The notes: generated by a model not told the origin, from the sequence alone. DNA of 64,000 bases from an uncultured Prevotellaceae bacterium (GCA_900321425.1 ONWA01000012.1:1-64000), one strand, 5' to 3'; shown: positions 26,440-34,702, counted from the stretch's first letter. Numbers and translations are program-made.

Positions 26440-27360
26440 TTATTCTGAACCGATATAGAGGAAAATCATTCCCAATAATACCAGTAACAGGTCGAGTGTT
26501 TTCGCCTTGAGATTCTTCTCATGGAAGAGCATCGCTCCAAAAAGGAAGCTGACGATGACAGAACTTCTGCGCACCATCGAGACAATACTGATCATCGCAT
26601 CAGGTAATGACAGGGAATAGAAATAAACGAAATCGGCCGTAGAGAGAAATATGCTCACTCCGATAATTGACCACGACCAATGGAAGGGTGTCGTCTCCTT
26701 GTGTTTAGGCCACCACAACAGGACAAGCATCGCCAGCATCATACCACACTGGTAGATATTGTACCACGACTGTACCATCATCCTGTCGAGTCCTACTCCA
26801 CCCGCTCCCACAGGAGCCATCAGGTATTTGTCGTATAGACCACTGATAGCACCCAACGCAGCCGAGCCTACAATCATATAGATATAATGATCATGCTTGA
26901 AATCGATACCTTCCCTCTTTCCACTATGACTCAGCATGAAAAAAGACAGGATGGCCAACAGCACACCAATCCACTGCCAAACATTGAGTCTTTCGCCAAA
27001 CACCAGCAAAGCGCCCACGAGTACCATCACAGGACGGGTAGCATTAATCGGTCCCACGATGGTCAGCGGCAAATGTTTCATACCAAAATAACCCAGTATC
27101 CAACTGGAAAGTACAATCAGCGCCTTCAACAAGATATACTGATGCATCTCCCAACCGCCACTGGCTACGAGGAAGATGGTGTTATCAAGAAGTTTAGTAT
27201 TGCCACTCAGGATAATAAAGGGGATAAAGATGAGTGAAGAGAACAGGGTATTTAAAAACAACACAGGAATGACCGCGTTGCTTTTCAGCGCATCTTTTTT
27301 CAGAGAATCATAGCAGCCTAAGAGCGCTGCCGACATAAAAGCTAATATCAGCCACATCAT
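26440..27360 (-). CDS. DMT-superfamily (EamA-like) transporter
   Basis: Protein of 306 residues made almost wholly of about ten membrane helices arranged as two EamA halves; the first half carries GPINATRPVMVLVGALLVFGERLNVWQWIGVLLAILSFFML and the second ISIVSMVRRSSVIVSFLFGAMLFHEKNLKAKTLDLLLVLLGMIFLYIG, the paired conserved ends of EamA repeats. Substrate unknown; family members export amino acids or metabolites or import nucleotide sugars. It starts 15 nt after truA, so the two are probably co-transcribed. Confidence 0.85.
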   Translation of the reverse strand: MMWLILAFMSAALLGCYDSLKKDALKSNAVIPVLFLNTLFSSLIFIPFIILSGNTKLLDNTIFLVASGGWEMHQYILLKALIVLSSWILGYFGMKHLPLTIVGPINATRPVMVLVGALLVFGERLNVWQWIGVLLAILSFFMLSHSGKREGIDFKHDHYIYMIVGSAALGAISGLYDKYLMAPVGAGGVGLDRMMVQSWYNIYQCGMMLAMLVLLWWPKHKETTPFHWSWSIIGVSIFLSTADFVYFYSLSLPDAMISIVSMVRRSSVIVSFLFGAMLFHEKNLKAKTLDLLLVLLGMIFLYIGSE

Positions 27361-27375
27361 CTAATGTTTATCCTT

Positions 27376-28104
27376 TCAATAAGTTATATCCTCGAGGAAG
27401 AGCGCCTGACCAGGCATCGACTCCCCTGCCTCAGTACGACGTTTCCCCTCAATCACATTTCTGAAGTCATCAAGGGTCATTCTACCCCTTCCCACCTCGA
27501 TGAGCGTTCCCACGACAGCACGCACCATATTCCTCAGGAAACGATTGGCTCGTATCTCGAAATACCAGGAATCAGGCGACGTCTGGTGCCAGGCAGCAAC
27601 GGTCACTTTGCAAAGTGTCGTCTTCGTATCCGTATGACTCTTACAGAAGACGCCGAAATCGTCATATTCCATCAACACTTTTGCTGCCTCGTTCATTCGT
27701 TCGAAGTCAAGCGGATAGTGGAGCTCGCAACTATAGGCTCGTCTGAACGGGTCTTTCCTCGTATGAATATAATAGCGATACATTCGCGAGGTTGCTGAGA
27801 AACGGGCATGCATATCGTCATCGACGAGTTCCACTTTCCTGACAGCGATATCCTCAGGTAATAATCGGTTCAATTTGTATGCCAGCTGCTTGGTATCCAC
27901 TTCGTGCGCTATATCGAAATGGGCCACCATCATTCGTGCGTGCACCCCAGCATCCGTCCTGCCCGCTCCTACAACAGTGATATCCTGACGTAGCAAGAGG
28001 GAAAGAGATTGCTGTAATATCGCTTGTACAGAGATACCGTTGGGTTGTATCTGCCAACCATGATAAGCGGTACCATCATAGCAGAGGGTGACAAAATAAC
28101 GCAT
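27376..28104 (-). CDS. truA: tRNA pseudouridine(38-40) synthase TruA
   Basis: Protein of 242 residues. FVTLCYDGTAYHGWQIQPNGISVQ is the TruA N-terminus, VVGAGRTDAGVHARMMVAHF contains the catalytic Asp, and NRFLRNMVRAVVGTLIEVGRG is the conserved C-terminal RNA-contact motif. It isomerises U38-U40 in the tRNA anticodon stem-loop. A minus-strand -7 box ends 8 nt before the start codon, so the message leader would be very short. Confidence 0.96.
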   Translation of the reverse strand: MRYFVTLCYDGTAYHGWQIQPNGISVQAILQQSLSLLLRQDITVVGAGRTDAGVHARMMVAHFDIAHEVDTKQLAYKLNRLLPEDIAVRKVELVDDDMHARFSATSRMYRYYIHTRKDPFRRAYSCELHYPLDFERMNEAAKVLMEYDDFGVFCKSHTDTKTTLCKVTVAAWHQTSPDSWYFEIRANRFLRNMVRAVVGTLIEVGRGRMTLDDFRNVIEGKRRTEAGESMPGQALFLEDITY

Positions 28105-28112
28105 AACGGCTG

Positions 28113-28120
28113 CAAAGTTA
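28113..28120 (-). promoter_or_regulatory. -7 box of truA
   Basis: Minus-strand TAACTTTG, 8 nt before the start codon; divergent from the promoter of the EFR1-like gene. Confidence 0.5.
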
Positions 28121-28163
28121 CTGAATTTTCTCTAATAAATGAGGTTCGTTACCCATTTTTTCG

Positions 28164-28171
28164 TATCTTTG
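28164..28171 (+). promoter_or_regulatory. -7 box touching the start of the flavodoxin-ferredoxin gene
   Basis: TATCTTTG ends 4 nt before the ATG at 28176, predicting a leaderless or near-leaderless transcript. Confidence 0.55.
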
Positions 28172-28175
28172 CCCC

Positions 28176-28964
28176 ATGATTTTCTATTTTTCTGGCACAG
28201 GGAATACCCGTTGGGTGGCTGAGGAAATATCCAAAGCGATTGGTGAGGAGTTGGTATCGATAGCCGATGCCTTGAATGGCGATTGTCGTTTCACATTAAA
28301 GGAAGACGAACGTATCGGTTTCTGTTTTCCTACACACGGATGGCAACCGCCACATATCGTGCGACAGTTTATCGCACGTTTGTCTGTGGACAACGCTCAG
28401 GGACACTTCTGCTGGGCTCTCACCACCTGTGGCGACAGTGCCGGCGAGGCGATGACCATCCTGAACCAGGACCTGAAGCGCCTGCACTTGGAAGCAGAGA
28501 CGCTCTTTTCGGTTATCATGCCCGAGTCGTATGTCTGTCTGCCGTTTATGTATACCGACAGCGATGAACGAGTAGCCGATAAGATCAGTAATGCGACCCG
28601 TCAACTGTCGCATATCATCAACATCATCAAAGATAACAAACGGGGTATTGAGGAACTCGACAAGGGAGCCACTCCCCGACTCTATTCCTACGTGATTGGT
28701 GCCTACTTCAACCACTATATGATTACGGACAAGAAATTCACGGTGGATGCCGACAAGTGTGTGCATTGTACGACTTGCGCCAAAGTATGTCCTACGAACA
28801 ATATCGCACTCAACAATCATCAACTTCCTGAGTGGAAGCACAACGGTTCCTGTACCTGTTGTCTGGCCTGTTACCACCACTGTCCTGTTCACGCCATCAA
28901 CTACGGAAAAATCACGCGTCAGCGCGGTCAGTATTTCTTCAAAAAGAAAGGGATGAACAGCTGA
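28176..28964 (+). CDS. EFR1-family flavodoxin-ferredoxin fusion protein
   Basis: Protein of 262 residues. The N-terminal ~170 residues are a flavodoxin-like domain starting FYFSGTGNTRWVAEEIS, with the SGTGNT phosphate loop for FMN. The C-terminal part holds two 4Fe-4S clusters: CVHCTTCAKVCP and CTCCLACYHHCP, each CxxCxxC...CP. EFR1-type proteins are presumed electron carriers between low-potential donors and reductases. No neighbouring redox enzyme shows its partner. Confidence 0.88.
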   Translation: MIFYFSGTGNTRWVAEEISKAIGEELVSIADALNGDCRFTLKEDERIGFCFPTHGWQPPHIVRQFIARLSVDNAQGHFCWALTTCGDSAGEAMTILNQDLKRLHLEAETLFSVIMPESYVCLPFMYTDSDERVADKISNATRQLSHIINIIKDNKRGIEELDKGATPRLYSYVIGAYFNHYMITDKKFTVDADKCVHCTTCAKVCPTNNIALNNHQLPEWKHNGSCTCCLACYHHCPVHAINYGKITRQRGQYFFKKKGMNS

Positions 28965-28971
28965 CGGAAAG

Positions 28972-28988
28972 TTGGCACGGTATTTGCA
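28972..28988 (+). promoter_or_regulatory. Sigma-54 (-24/-12) promoter upstream of htpG
   Basis: TTGGCACG-GTAT-TTGCA matches the sigma-54 consensus (TTGGCACG-N4-TTGCA) at every conserved position. A start about 12 nt after the GC of TTGC would give a leader of ~27 nt before the htpG ATG at 29026. No TAnnTTTG box fits the same gap. Confidence 0.65.
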
Positions 28989-29025
28989 TAAACTATTCTG
29001 GAACATTCAAAAAACAGTATAGCAT

Positions 29026-31089
29026 ATGCAAAAAGGTAACATCGGGGTTACAACTGAGAACATCTTCCCCGTCATCAAAAAGTTTCTCTATAGCGATCAT
29101 GAGATTTTCCTTCGTGAGATGGTGTCGAATGCCGTTGATGCCACTCAGAAACTGAAGACCCTTGCACAGCAGGGCGATTTCAAAGGTGAGTTGGGTGACC
29201 TGACTGTACGCGTCGCTCTGGATGCCGACAAAGGAACCATCACCATCAGTGACCGCGGTATCGGTATGACTGAGGAGGAAATCGACAAGTATATCAACCA
29301 GATTGCTTTCTCTGGCGTCACCGACTTCCTCGAGAAATACAAGGACAATGCCAATAGTATCATCGGACACTTTGGTCTTGGTTTCTATTCCTCGTTTATG
29401 GTGGCCAAGAAGGTGGAGATTATCACAAAGAGCTACCAGGAAGGTGCCAAAGCTGTGAAATGGAGCTGCGACGGCAGTCCTGCCTACGAGATCGACGAGG
29501 CAGAGCGTGAGAGTCGTGGTTCTGACATCATCCTGTATATCGACGATGACTGCAAGGAGTTCCTTGAGAAATCAAAGATTCAGGAACTGCTTTCTAAGTA
29601 CTGCAAGTTCATGGCTGTACCTGTTGCCTTCGGCAAGAAACAGGAGTGGTCGAGCGAGAAAAAGGAGATGGTGGATACTGAAGAGGATAACATCATCAAC
29701 AACGTAGAACCGCTGTGGACAAAGGCGCCGTCCTCATTGAAAGATGAAGACTACAAGTCGTTCTATCGTGCCCTCTATCCGATGCAGATGGACGAGCCGA
29801 TGTTCTGGATTCACCTGAACGTTGACTATCCTTTCAATCTGACGGGTATTCTCTACTTCCCACGTATCAAGTCGAACCTCGACTTGCAGAAAAACAAGAT
29901 TCAGCTCTATTGCAACCAAGTATTCGTCACCGACCAGGTGGAAGGTGTGGTTCCTGAGTTCCTGACGCTGCTCCACGGTGTCATCGACTCACCCGATATC
30001 CCGCTGAATGTCAGCCGTTCTTATCTCCAGAGCGATCGTGAGGTGAAGAAGATTTCTACCTATATCACCAAGAAGGTGGCCGACCGTCTGCAGTCGATCT
30101 TCAAGGAGGACCGCAAGCAGTATGAAGAGAAATGGGACGACCTGAAGCTCTTTATCAATTATGGTATGCTGAGCGAGGAGGCGTTCTACGATCGCGCCAA
30201 GGACTTTGCCCTGTTGAAGGACATCGATGGCAAATACTTCACCTTCGATGAGTACAAGACGCTGATCGAGGCTTCACAGAAGGACAAGAACGACACACTC
30301 GTCTATCTGTATGCCACCAACAAAGAGGAGCAATACTCCTATATCGAGGCAGCAAAAGCCAAGGGCTACAGCGTGCTGCTGTTCGACGGACAGCTCGACG
30401 TGCCTTGCATCGGTATGTTTGAGCAGAAATTCGAGAAATCACGTTTCACTCGTGTCGATGCCGATATCATCGAACGACTGATTCCGAAGGACGATGACAC
30501 GAAGTCGACACTTGAGGAAAGTGAACGTGACAATCTGTCAGAGGTGTTCCGTTCGCAGATGCCTCAGCTCGACAAGGCTGAGTTCATGGTCGAGGTACAG
30601 AGCTTGGGTGAACAGGCACAGCCTGTCATCATCACACAGAGCGAGTATATGCGTCGTATGAAAGAGATGAGCCGTTATCAGCAAGGTATGGGATTCTATG
30701 CACAAATGCCTGATTCCTACGACCTTGTACTCAATAGCGACCACCCACTGGTAAAACGTGTCCTCGACGAATGCAAAGGTGCCACAGCCGAAGCACTCCA
30801 GCCTATCGACAGCGAGATCAAAGGACTGGAAGCTCGTCTGGCTGCACTCCGTCAGGCTCAGGAGAAGAAGAAGCCGGAGGAAATCACACAAGAAGAGAAA
30901 GACGACAAGCAAAACACAGAGAAGCAGCTCAACGACGAGCGTCAGAAGCGCAAGGACGTACTGTCCAACTACGCGAAAGACAACAGCATCGTTCATCAGT
31001 TGATTGACCTCTCTCTCCTGCAGAATGGTATGCTGAAGGGTGCTGCCCTCGACCAGTTCCTCAAGCGTAGTATCGACTTGATCAAGTAG
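29026..31089 (+). CDS. htpG: Molecular chaperone HtpG (Hsp90)
   Basis: Protein of 687 residues. The N-terminal GHKL ATPase domain shows FLREMVSNAVDATQKL (N-box), ISDRGIGMTEEEI and IIGHFGLGFYSSFMVA; the middle domain has PLNVSRSYLQSDREVKKI with the catalytic Arg region; the C-terminal dimerisation domain follows. The order and length are those of bacterial Hsp90, but the C-terminal part includes a charged Glu/Lys/Gln-rich stretch (residues ~600-650) longer than in E. coli. It assists maturation of client proteins under stress. The upstream sequence carries a sigma-54-type promoter, unusual for this gene. Confidence 0.97.
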   Translation: MQKGNIGVTTENIFPVIKKFLYSDHEIFLREMVSNAVDATQKLKTLAQQGDFKGELGDLTVRVALDADKGTITISDRGIGMTEEEIDKYINQIAFSGVTDFLEKYKDNANSIIGHFGLGFYSSFMVAKKVEIITKSYQEGAKAVKWSCDGSPAYEIDEAERESRGSDIILYIDDDCKEFLEKSKIQELLSKYCKFMAVPVAFGKKQEWSSEKKEMVDTEEDNIINNVEPLWTKAPSSLKDEDYKSFYRALYPMQMDEPMFWIHLNVDYPFNLTGILYFPRIKSNLDLQKNKIQLYCNQVFVTDQVEGVVPEFLTLLHGVIDSPDIPLNVSRSYLQSDREVKKISTYITKKVADRLQSIFKEDRKQYEEKWDDLKLFINYGMLSEEAFYDRAKDFALLKDIDGKYFTFDEYKTLIEASQKDKNDTLVYLYATNKEEQYSYIEAAKAKGYSVLLFDGQLDVPCIGMFEQKFEKSRFTRVDADIIERLIPKDDDTKSTLEESERDNLSEVFRSQMPQLDKAEFMVEVQSLGEQAQPVIITQSEYMRRMKEMSRYQQGMGFYAQMPDSYDLVLNSDHPLVKRVLDECKGATAEALQPIDSEIKGLEARLAALRQAQEKKKPEEITQEEKDDKQNTEKQLNDERQKRKDVLSNYAKDNSIVHQLIDLSLLQNGMLKGAALDQFLKRSIDLIK

Positions 31090-31109
31090 TCGACCAGCAT
31101 AGTAGGCAG

Positions 31110-31136
31110 GATATCAAGGCATATCAACTTGATATC
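31110..31136. repeat. 9-bp perfect hairpin after htpG
   Basis: GATATCAAG (31110-31118) and CTTGATATC (31128-31136) with a 9-nt loop; no T-run, so probably not a terminator by itself. Confidence 0.4.
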
Positions 31137-31163
31137 ATCGCCTTCAAATCGCCTTTAAGTAAG

Positions 31164-31198
31164 AAGCGCTCCCCCTGATTTTAAGGAGGAGCGCTTTT
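31164..31198 (+). terminator. Rho-independent terminator after htpG
   Basis: AAGCGCTCC (31164-31172) pairs with GGAGCGCTT (31188-31196) around a 15-nt partly paired loop, followed by TTTT. Confidence 0.8.
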
Positions 31199-31230
31199 GC
31201 GTATAACTGATATGATTTCTATTTAGGCCG

Positions 31231-33444
31231 TTATTTCTCACACAACCAGTATTCCGAGCAGCCGTTCACCATGCGGTGCTTGAAGTTGAAGCGGTAGTTG
31301 TTCATCGACTTGCCCAGCACAGTGGGTGTAGCTCGCTTGGCATCGAAATAGGCATAGCGACTGGCAAAAGTCGCAAGAATCTCTGTGATTCCCCACCAGC
31401 GACCCTCACCGTCCTTAGGCTTGCGGAAGGTCTCGTTGATCATCTCCACCAAGTCGACGGTGCGCTGATAAGGTACATTCTCCTCAATCAGTATCTTGAT
31501 TTCATCGTCGTCCAGCCAGAAGCGCTCTCCCTGATTCAACAAATGGAGCGCTTGTGCGTATAGCTGGCGATGGTTGAGATTGTCTGTAAAATCGATGTTC
31601 TCGCCAGCTGGAATGCCTACGCAGACGAAGCGGCGTGAACCCGTGGGATCCACCAGCGGCTGCTGTTGATTGGTGGTGCCGATAAACGAGGTGTAGCGTC
31701 GATACTGTTTGATGGTCTTGCCATAAGGTGGACGGAACTTCACGTCGCTCGACGACAACAGGTATTTCAGCACGATCTGTTGCGAGTTGGTGGTCTTGTC
31801 AAACTCGTCAATATTGATGAGCGCAAACGAGGTCAGCGCAATATTCAGGTCGAACTCATTTTTGAAGTTCAGCTTGTCATTGTAATAGTCGCGCAGTTCT
31901 GGAGGCAGCAGAATCTTACAGAAACGTGTCTTGCCACATCCCTGCCGACCAATCAACAGAGGTGTTAACGCATTGCCTGTCAGCTGTTTGTCGCTCTCTC
32001 GCCATTGCGCCACCATACCCATAAGCCAGTATCTGAGATACTTCTCCCAATGCGGCTGATGGGTGGGTACTCGTTGAGCGAGGTCAGCGATATAGTCATG
32101 ACCGTCCCACACCGGCAGGTCGTTGAGCCAGGTGTTCACTGGGTCATACTGTTCGATACGTGTCGAGTCGATAAATCGGTTGACGTCCTGATCCCACGAC
32201 TTCAGTCCCTGTTCGCGTGCCTCGATGGTCATATCGTTGCGCACCTCTTCCGTCAGTGGTTTAAACGTCTGGTCCTCAGAGTATTTCATACGATATTCTG
32301 CCACACCTGTCATCAGGTTCTTCCGCATATCGTAGTTGGCGGTCAGGAAAATCTCCGTCCGCATCGTCTGCAGCGTTTCCTGAGGCACACTCTTCAGCGG
32401 TTTCATCTTATATTTCTTGCGATAGTCCTCCATGAGCGTCAACTCGTAGGTGGTGCTGAACACACTTTTCACCAGGTCGGGGTCGTTATAGAACAATGGA
32501 TGCTCCAGCGTCATCCCCTGAGCGTGCGACAGCGGAATGCCTTGTTCCAGTGACTTACGGGCAATCTGCTGCAACAGTTGCATCTGGCGATCCTCGTCAG
32601 GCAAGTCAAAGTAGCCTCCCAGCACTTCACGCAGGATAAACAGCCAGTTGAAATGATAGGTACGCTTGATGGTGCGTCCAGGCATCAGCATATCACTCTC
32701 CCATGAGATAGGTGCCGGCTCCGGCTGGTCGTGCTTCTCGCAGTCGGCCTTGAAAGGACGTGCTTCAGGGTTGAAGTACATCTCTGGGTCAGCACTCAGA
32801 TAGACCGTTCGCTCTAATGTCGGCTCCAGATATTCGATATCCAAGCCGAACTGGTTCTGATAGGCCCTTCGCGCCGTCTCATAGAGGTTCTTATGAAACT
32901 GCCGTATCTCGTCCTCCTTCTTAGGCAACCTGTCGTCAGCCACCATCCCTCTTCCATCTTCCTTCTTACCTCTTACATCATCCTTCTTACCTCTTACATC
33001 ATCCCTCAGTCTTCTTCCATCAGCCTTCTCGAACAACTCTCCTCGGCACACAATCTTCACGCTCTTTCCTGATGCGCCCAAGAAAGCCATCACGGTCTCG
33101 TCCATCCTCGCCGCCTGGTTCCTGATGTTCACAGCTTCCTCATAGGTCTTCAGACCGTTGGCCTCAACCACCACCAGACCGTTATACTTCAGTCCTTTCT
33201 GAATCTCCTTATAGTTGATGCATTCTGCTGCGAAGAGCAGACGAGGCAGGTTCACGGTATGCGCATCATCCAATGTCACCTGCCCGTCAGGTTGTCGCTG
33301 GGGCTTATAAAACTGATAATTCAGTCGCAAGTTATACACTCTTTTATCCTCAGGACTATGACGGATCATATCAGCCAATTCCTGCAAACCAAGGCGATTA
33401 ATCACCACCTTTTTACGCGATAATTTTAATAAAGTTATCTTCAT
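31231..33444 (-). CDS. BT4734/VapE-family primase-helicase-like protein
   Basis: Start chosen at MKITLLKLSRKKVVI; the open frame extends 17 codons upstream through the -7 box. About 737 residues: a BT4734-like N-terminal domain (to ~140, with NLPRLLFAAECINYKEIQKGL), a linker, then a VapE/D5-like P-loop ATPase with LLIGRQGCGKTRFCKILLP (Walker A), FALINIDEFDKTT (Walker B) and FIGTTNQQQPLVDPTGSRRF (sensor/arginine region), and a DUF3874-type winged C-terminus. Such proteins unwind or prime DNA in phages, satellites and Bacteroidota elements. Residues ~145-168 (DDVRGKK repeated) are encoded by heptamer repeats. No integrase is nearby; an iteron-like block lies directly upstream. Confidence 0.83.
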   Translation of the reverse strand: MKITLLKLSRKKVVINRLGLQELADMIRHSPEDKRVYNLRLNYQFYKPQRQPDGQVTLDDAHTVNLPRLLFAAECINYKEIQKGLKYNGLVVVEANGLKTYEEAVNIRNQAARMDETVMAFLGASGKSVKIVCRGELFEKADGRRLRDDVRGKKDDVRGKKEDGRGMVADDRLPKKEDEIRQFHKNLYETARRAYQNQFGLDIEYLEPTLERTVYLSADPEMYFNPEARPFKADCEKHDQPEPAPISWESDMLMPGRTIKRTYHFNWLFILREVLGGYFDLPDEDRQMQLLQQIARKSLEQGIPLSHAQGMTLEHPLFYNDPDLVKSVFSTTYELTLMEDYRKKYKMKPLKSVPQETLQTMRTEIFLTANYDMRKNLMTGVAEYRMKYSEDQTFKPLTEEVRNDMTIEAREQGLKSWDQDVNRFIDSTRIEQYDPVNTWLNDLPVWDGHDYIADLAQRVPTHQPHWEKYLRYWLMGMVAQWRESDKQLTGNALTPLLIGRQGCGKTRFCKILLPPELRDYYNDKLNFKNEFDLNIALTSFALINIDEFDKTTNSQQIVLKYLLSSSDVKFRPPYGKTIKQYRRYTSFIGTTNQQQPLVDPTGSRRFVCVGIPAGENIDFTDNLNHRQLYAQALHLLNQGERFWLDDDEIKILIEENVPYQRTVDLVEMINETFRKPKDGEGRWWGITEILATFASRYAYFDAKRATPTVLGKSMNNYRFNFKHRMVNGCSEYWLCEK
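32943..33010. repeat. 7-bp/21-bp tandem repeats inside the VapE-like gene
   Basis: On the minus strand: GATGATG TAAGAGG, TAAGAAG, repeated once as a 21-bp unit, then GAAGATG, GAAGAGG, GATGGTG. The frame is kept and encodes two DDVRGKK copies followed by EDGRG. Confidence 0.8.
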
Positions 33445-33462
33445 GATGTTATTTTTATATTC

Positions 33463-33476
33463 TACCTCTACTAAAT
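33463..33476. repeat. Left outer inverted repeat of the 33.5-33.9 kb block
   Basis: TACCTCTACTAAAT, exact inverted copy at 33929-33942. Confidence 0.75.
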
Positions 33477-33492
33477 TTGACAAAATCAATTG

Positions 33493-33500
33493 CAAAGATA
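33493..33500 (-). promoter_or_regulatory. -7 box of the VapE-like gene
   Basis: Minus-strand TATCTTTG, 48 nt before the ATG at 33444; it lies between the left outer repeat and the first 11-bp array. Confidence 0.5.
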
Positions 33501-33544
33501 CAGAATTTAAACGGGTTTTGCAAGCATTTTAGTCATTATTTTAA

Positions 33545-33599
33545 TTCTATTTATGTTCTACTAATATTCTACTAAAGACCTACCTAAGTTCTACTCTGC
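33545..33599 (-). repeat. Array of five 11-bp repeats (inverted relative to the right-hand array)
   Basis: Plus-strand units TTCTATTTATG, TTCTACTAATA, TTCTACTAAAG, ACCTACCTAAG, TTCTACTCTGC in strict 11-bp phase. On the minus strand they read like the TTAGTAGAA units at 33820-33885. Confidence 0.8.
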
Positions 33600-33638
33600 A
33601 TCAACACTCTCGCACCTTCTTTCCTCCAAGCTCGCTCC

Positions 33639-33658
33639 GAAATTCTCTAGAGAATTTC
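33639..33658. repeat. Perfect 20-bp palindrome
   Basis: Core AAATTCTCTAGAGAATTT with one further matched base on each side (G...C). A second palindrome with the same core is at 33702-33725. Confidence 0.9.
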
Positions 33659-33701
33659 AGGCTCCCCCAGTGAGGCAGTAATTGTGACCTACCGAGTCAG
33701 C

Positions 33702-33725
33702 GATAAATTCTCTAGAGAATTTATC
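33702..33725. repeat. Perfect 24-bp palindrome
   Basis: Core AAATTCTCTAGAGAATTT extended by three matched bases on each side (GAT...ATC). The extensions differ from those of the first palindrome, so the two are not a simple copy of a longer unit. Confidence 0.9.
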
Positions 33726-33819
33726 ACCTATCCAACATGTCTTCGTTGACTACCCCACTACACCATTTCTGCTTGTAGCCTTGTAAACTCAATTCGAGTG
33801 TAGATAGAAAGATACCAAA

Positions 33820-33885
33820 TTAGTAGACGTTCGGTAGAGCATTGGTAGAACATTGGTAGAATATTAGTAGAACTTTAGTAGGACT
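33820..33885 (+). repeat. Array of six 11-bp repeats
   Basis: TTAGTAGACGT, TCGGTAGAGCA, TTGGTAGAACA, TTGGTAGAATA, TTAGTAGAACT, TTAGTAGGACT in strict 11-bp phase with no spacers; consensus TTRGTAGAAYA. Confidence 0.88.
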
Positions 33886-33928
33886 AAAAACATTATCTAT
33901 CCTGTTACAACACAATAGTTTACGGTAT

Positions 33929-33942
33929 ATTTAGTAGAGGTA
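33929..33942. repeat. Right outer inverted repeat of the 33.5-33.9 kb block
   Basis: ATTTAGTAGAGGTA, inverted copy of 33463-33476. Confidence 0.75.
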
Positions 33943-33965
33943 AAATAAAAAAAATCAAAAGTCTT

Positions 33966-34463
33966 TCAACGTGATTCCGTATAATACGTTGCATCTGACT
34001 CCGAAAAGCAACATACAATCACTTCTCCCTGATAGCCATTCTCAATATGCTTGTTCAACACTTGCTGTGCAATCTTGGCAGCTTCCGCTTTTGGGAAACC
34101 ATAAACACCCGTACTGATACAGGAGAAGGCGATGCCCTTCAAGTCATTCTCCTCAGCCAGTTTCATGGCCGTATCGTAACAAGATGCCAACAACTCCCGT
34201 TCGTGATGATTACCACCATACCATATTGGTCCGACAGTATGGATAACTTTCTTGCAAGGCAGATTATATGCATCCGTCATCTTACTCTGACCGGTCTCAC
34301 AACCACCAAGCGTCATACACTCCTTCAACAGACCTGGTCCTGCCGCTCTGTGGATGGCACCATCTACGCCTCCACCTCCCAACAATGTCCTGTTAGCTGC
34401 ATTCACGATGGCATCTACTTTCAATGTCGTGATGTCTCCCACCACAATCTTCATTCCGTTCAT
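33966..34463 (-). CDS. Macro-domain protein (ADP-ribose/O-acetyl-ADP-ribose hydrolase type)
   Basis: Protein of 165 residues consisting of a single macro domain. [37 protein letters not shown] is the MacroD/YmdB signature, with the catalytic-site Asn and Asp and the glycine-rich loop; [12 protein letters not shown] and [17 protein letters not shown] form the phosphate loop. MacroD-type enzymes remove ADP-ribose or the acetyl group of O-acetyl-ADP-ribose. It lies between the repeat block and a polyvalent-type kinase, so a role in element-linked NAD or ADP-ribosylation chemistry is conceivable; a housekeeping role is equally possible. A start 9 nt later (MKIVVGD) is an alternative. Confidence 0.93.
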   Translation of the reverse strand: MNGMKIVVGDITTLKVDAIVNAANRTLLGGGGVDGAIHRAAGPGLLKECMTLGGCETGQSKMTDAYNLPCKKVIHTVGPIWYGGNHHERELLASCYDTAMKLAEENDLKGIAFSCISTGVYGFPKAEAAKIAQQVLNKHIENGYQGEVIVCCFSESDATYYTESR

Positions 34464-34639
34464 ATTCTTCTTTCGCTTTAATCTTCAAATATTGTCCTTC
34501 TATAACTACGAATGAACCAGTGCAAATTTAGGAATATTTTTCGATACCAACAACTTTTTAGGGAAATATACACTATTAACTGATGATAACCTGATAGATA
34601 ATGGGGACATTTTGATTCCCACAAAATATTCTTCTATCA

Positions 34640-34671
34640 TTTGTGTAATAATTATATTTTTCGTATCTTTG
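34640..34671 (+). promoter_or_regulatory. Bacteroidota-type promoter of the kinase-like gene
   Basis: TTTG at 34640-34643 and TATCTTTG at 34664-34671, 20 nt apart; the ATG at 34703 follows after 31 nt. Confidence 0.78.
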
Positions 34672-34702
34672 TCGCCAGAAAGTTTTTAATAATAAGATAT
34701 AC

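Noticed and set aside
33545..33885. CRISPR array
   Set aside because: Repeats are 11 bp, contiguous and without spacers, and the two arrays are inverted; no cas genes.
33463..33942. Insertion sequence or MITE
   Set aside because: Inverted ends exist, but there is no transposase, no clear target duplication, and the inside is made of phased repeats rather than a remnant gene.
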